Shown here: in pieces, positions 24,074 to 24,098 of the stretch
Position numbering within the stretch: the first letter of the stretch is position 1
Layout: every line of letters begins with the position of its first letter
Source: Christensenella sp. UBA3944
Lineage (GTDB): Bacteria > Bacillota > Clostridia > Christensenellales > DTU072
Direction: 5' to 3'
NCBI GenBank assembly: GCA_002385605.1
Contig: DGDU01000045.1
Location: 7,746 to 31,843, forward strand
DNA: 24,098 nucleotides
Notes under the pieces: generated by a model
Told to the model about the DNA's origin: nothing
Seen by the model: only the letters and a program-made list of their open reading frames with translations
The model's database searches: none
Made by a program: the position numbers and the translations under genes

Positions 24074-24098
24074 GCAGAACACTCCGTAACGCTTCGGG

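Noticed and set aside
1..24098. Mobile element, phage or defence island
   Set aside because: No transposase, integrase, recombinase, terminal inverted repeats of useful length or defence-gene motifs; nearly all genes are recognised core genes.

Overview
The window reads as a chromosomal housekeeping region of an endospore-forming Bacillota, most likely a member of the Clostridia. The evidence is the long yicC-gmk-rpoZ-coaBC-priA-def-fmt-rsmB-rlmN-rsgA-rpe-(spoVM)-rpmB-asp23-fakA-recG gene order known from Bacillus subtilis and relatives, an HprK kinase (typical of Bacillota), a cysteine-containing L28, and a 28-codon SpoVM homologue at 7328-7414 that points to sporulation. Base composition looks close to 50% G+C by eye (not computed). 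I see no insertion sequence, phage gene, CRISPR array or riboswitch.

Layout. Positions 1-297 are non-coding and repeat-rich: a 10-bp direct repeat, a 45-bp tandem duplication, a 22-bp-periodic row of tiny hairpins and a terminator-like hairpin. Then come murG (298-1308) and an unrecognised membrane-anchored extracytoplasmic protein (1374-2693), both on +. On the minus strand, recG (2688-4673), fakA/yloV (4673-6304) and asp23/yloU (6323-6673) form one operon read leftward from a promoter near 6722-6750. A divergent promoter (6834-6862) drives rpmB on +, followed by a strong terminator and spoVM on +, which ends in a bidirectional hairpin facing rpe.

From 18774 down to 7490 the minus strand holds twelve tightly packed, often overlapping genes: AIR-synthase-like gene, yicC, gmk, rpoZ, coaBC, priA, def, fmt, rsmB, rlmN, rsgA, rpe. 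They cover nucleotide and coenzyme A supply, RNA polymerase, replication restart, formylation and deformylation of initiator Met, rRNA methylation and ribosome assembly. Upstream, also on minus, is uvrC, a Cof-type HAD phosphatase gene and hprK (22433-18834) from their own promoter, and a MATE transporter (23858-22482). A tRNA-Glu(CTC) gene with its own promoter and terminator closes the window on +.

The most interesting points are the covarying mini-hairpin array upstream of murG, the very short spoVM gene in an orientation that (from memory) differs from B. subtilis, apparently leaderless or near-leaderless starts for uvrC and the AIR-synthase-like gene, and the loss of remA, prpC/prkC, thiN and sdaAB/AA from an otherwise conserved cluster. 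I did not find a wholly new multi-gene system; most of the window is well-known core biology.
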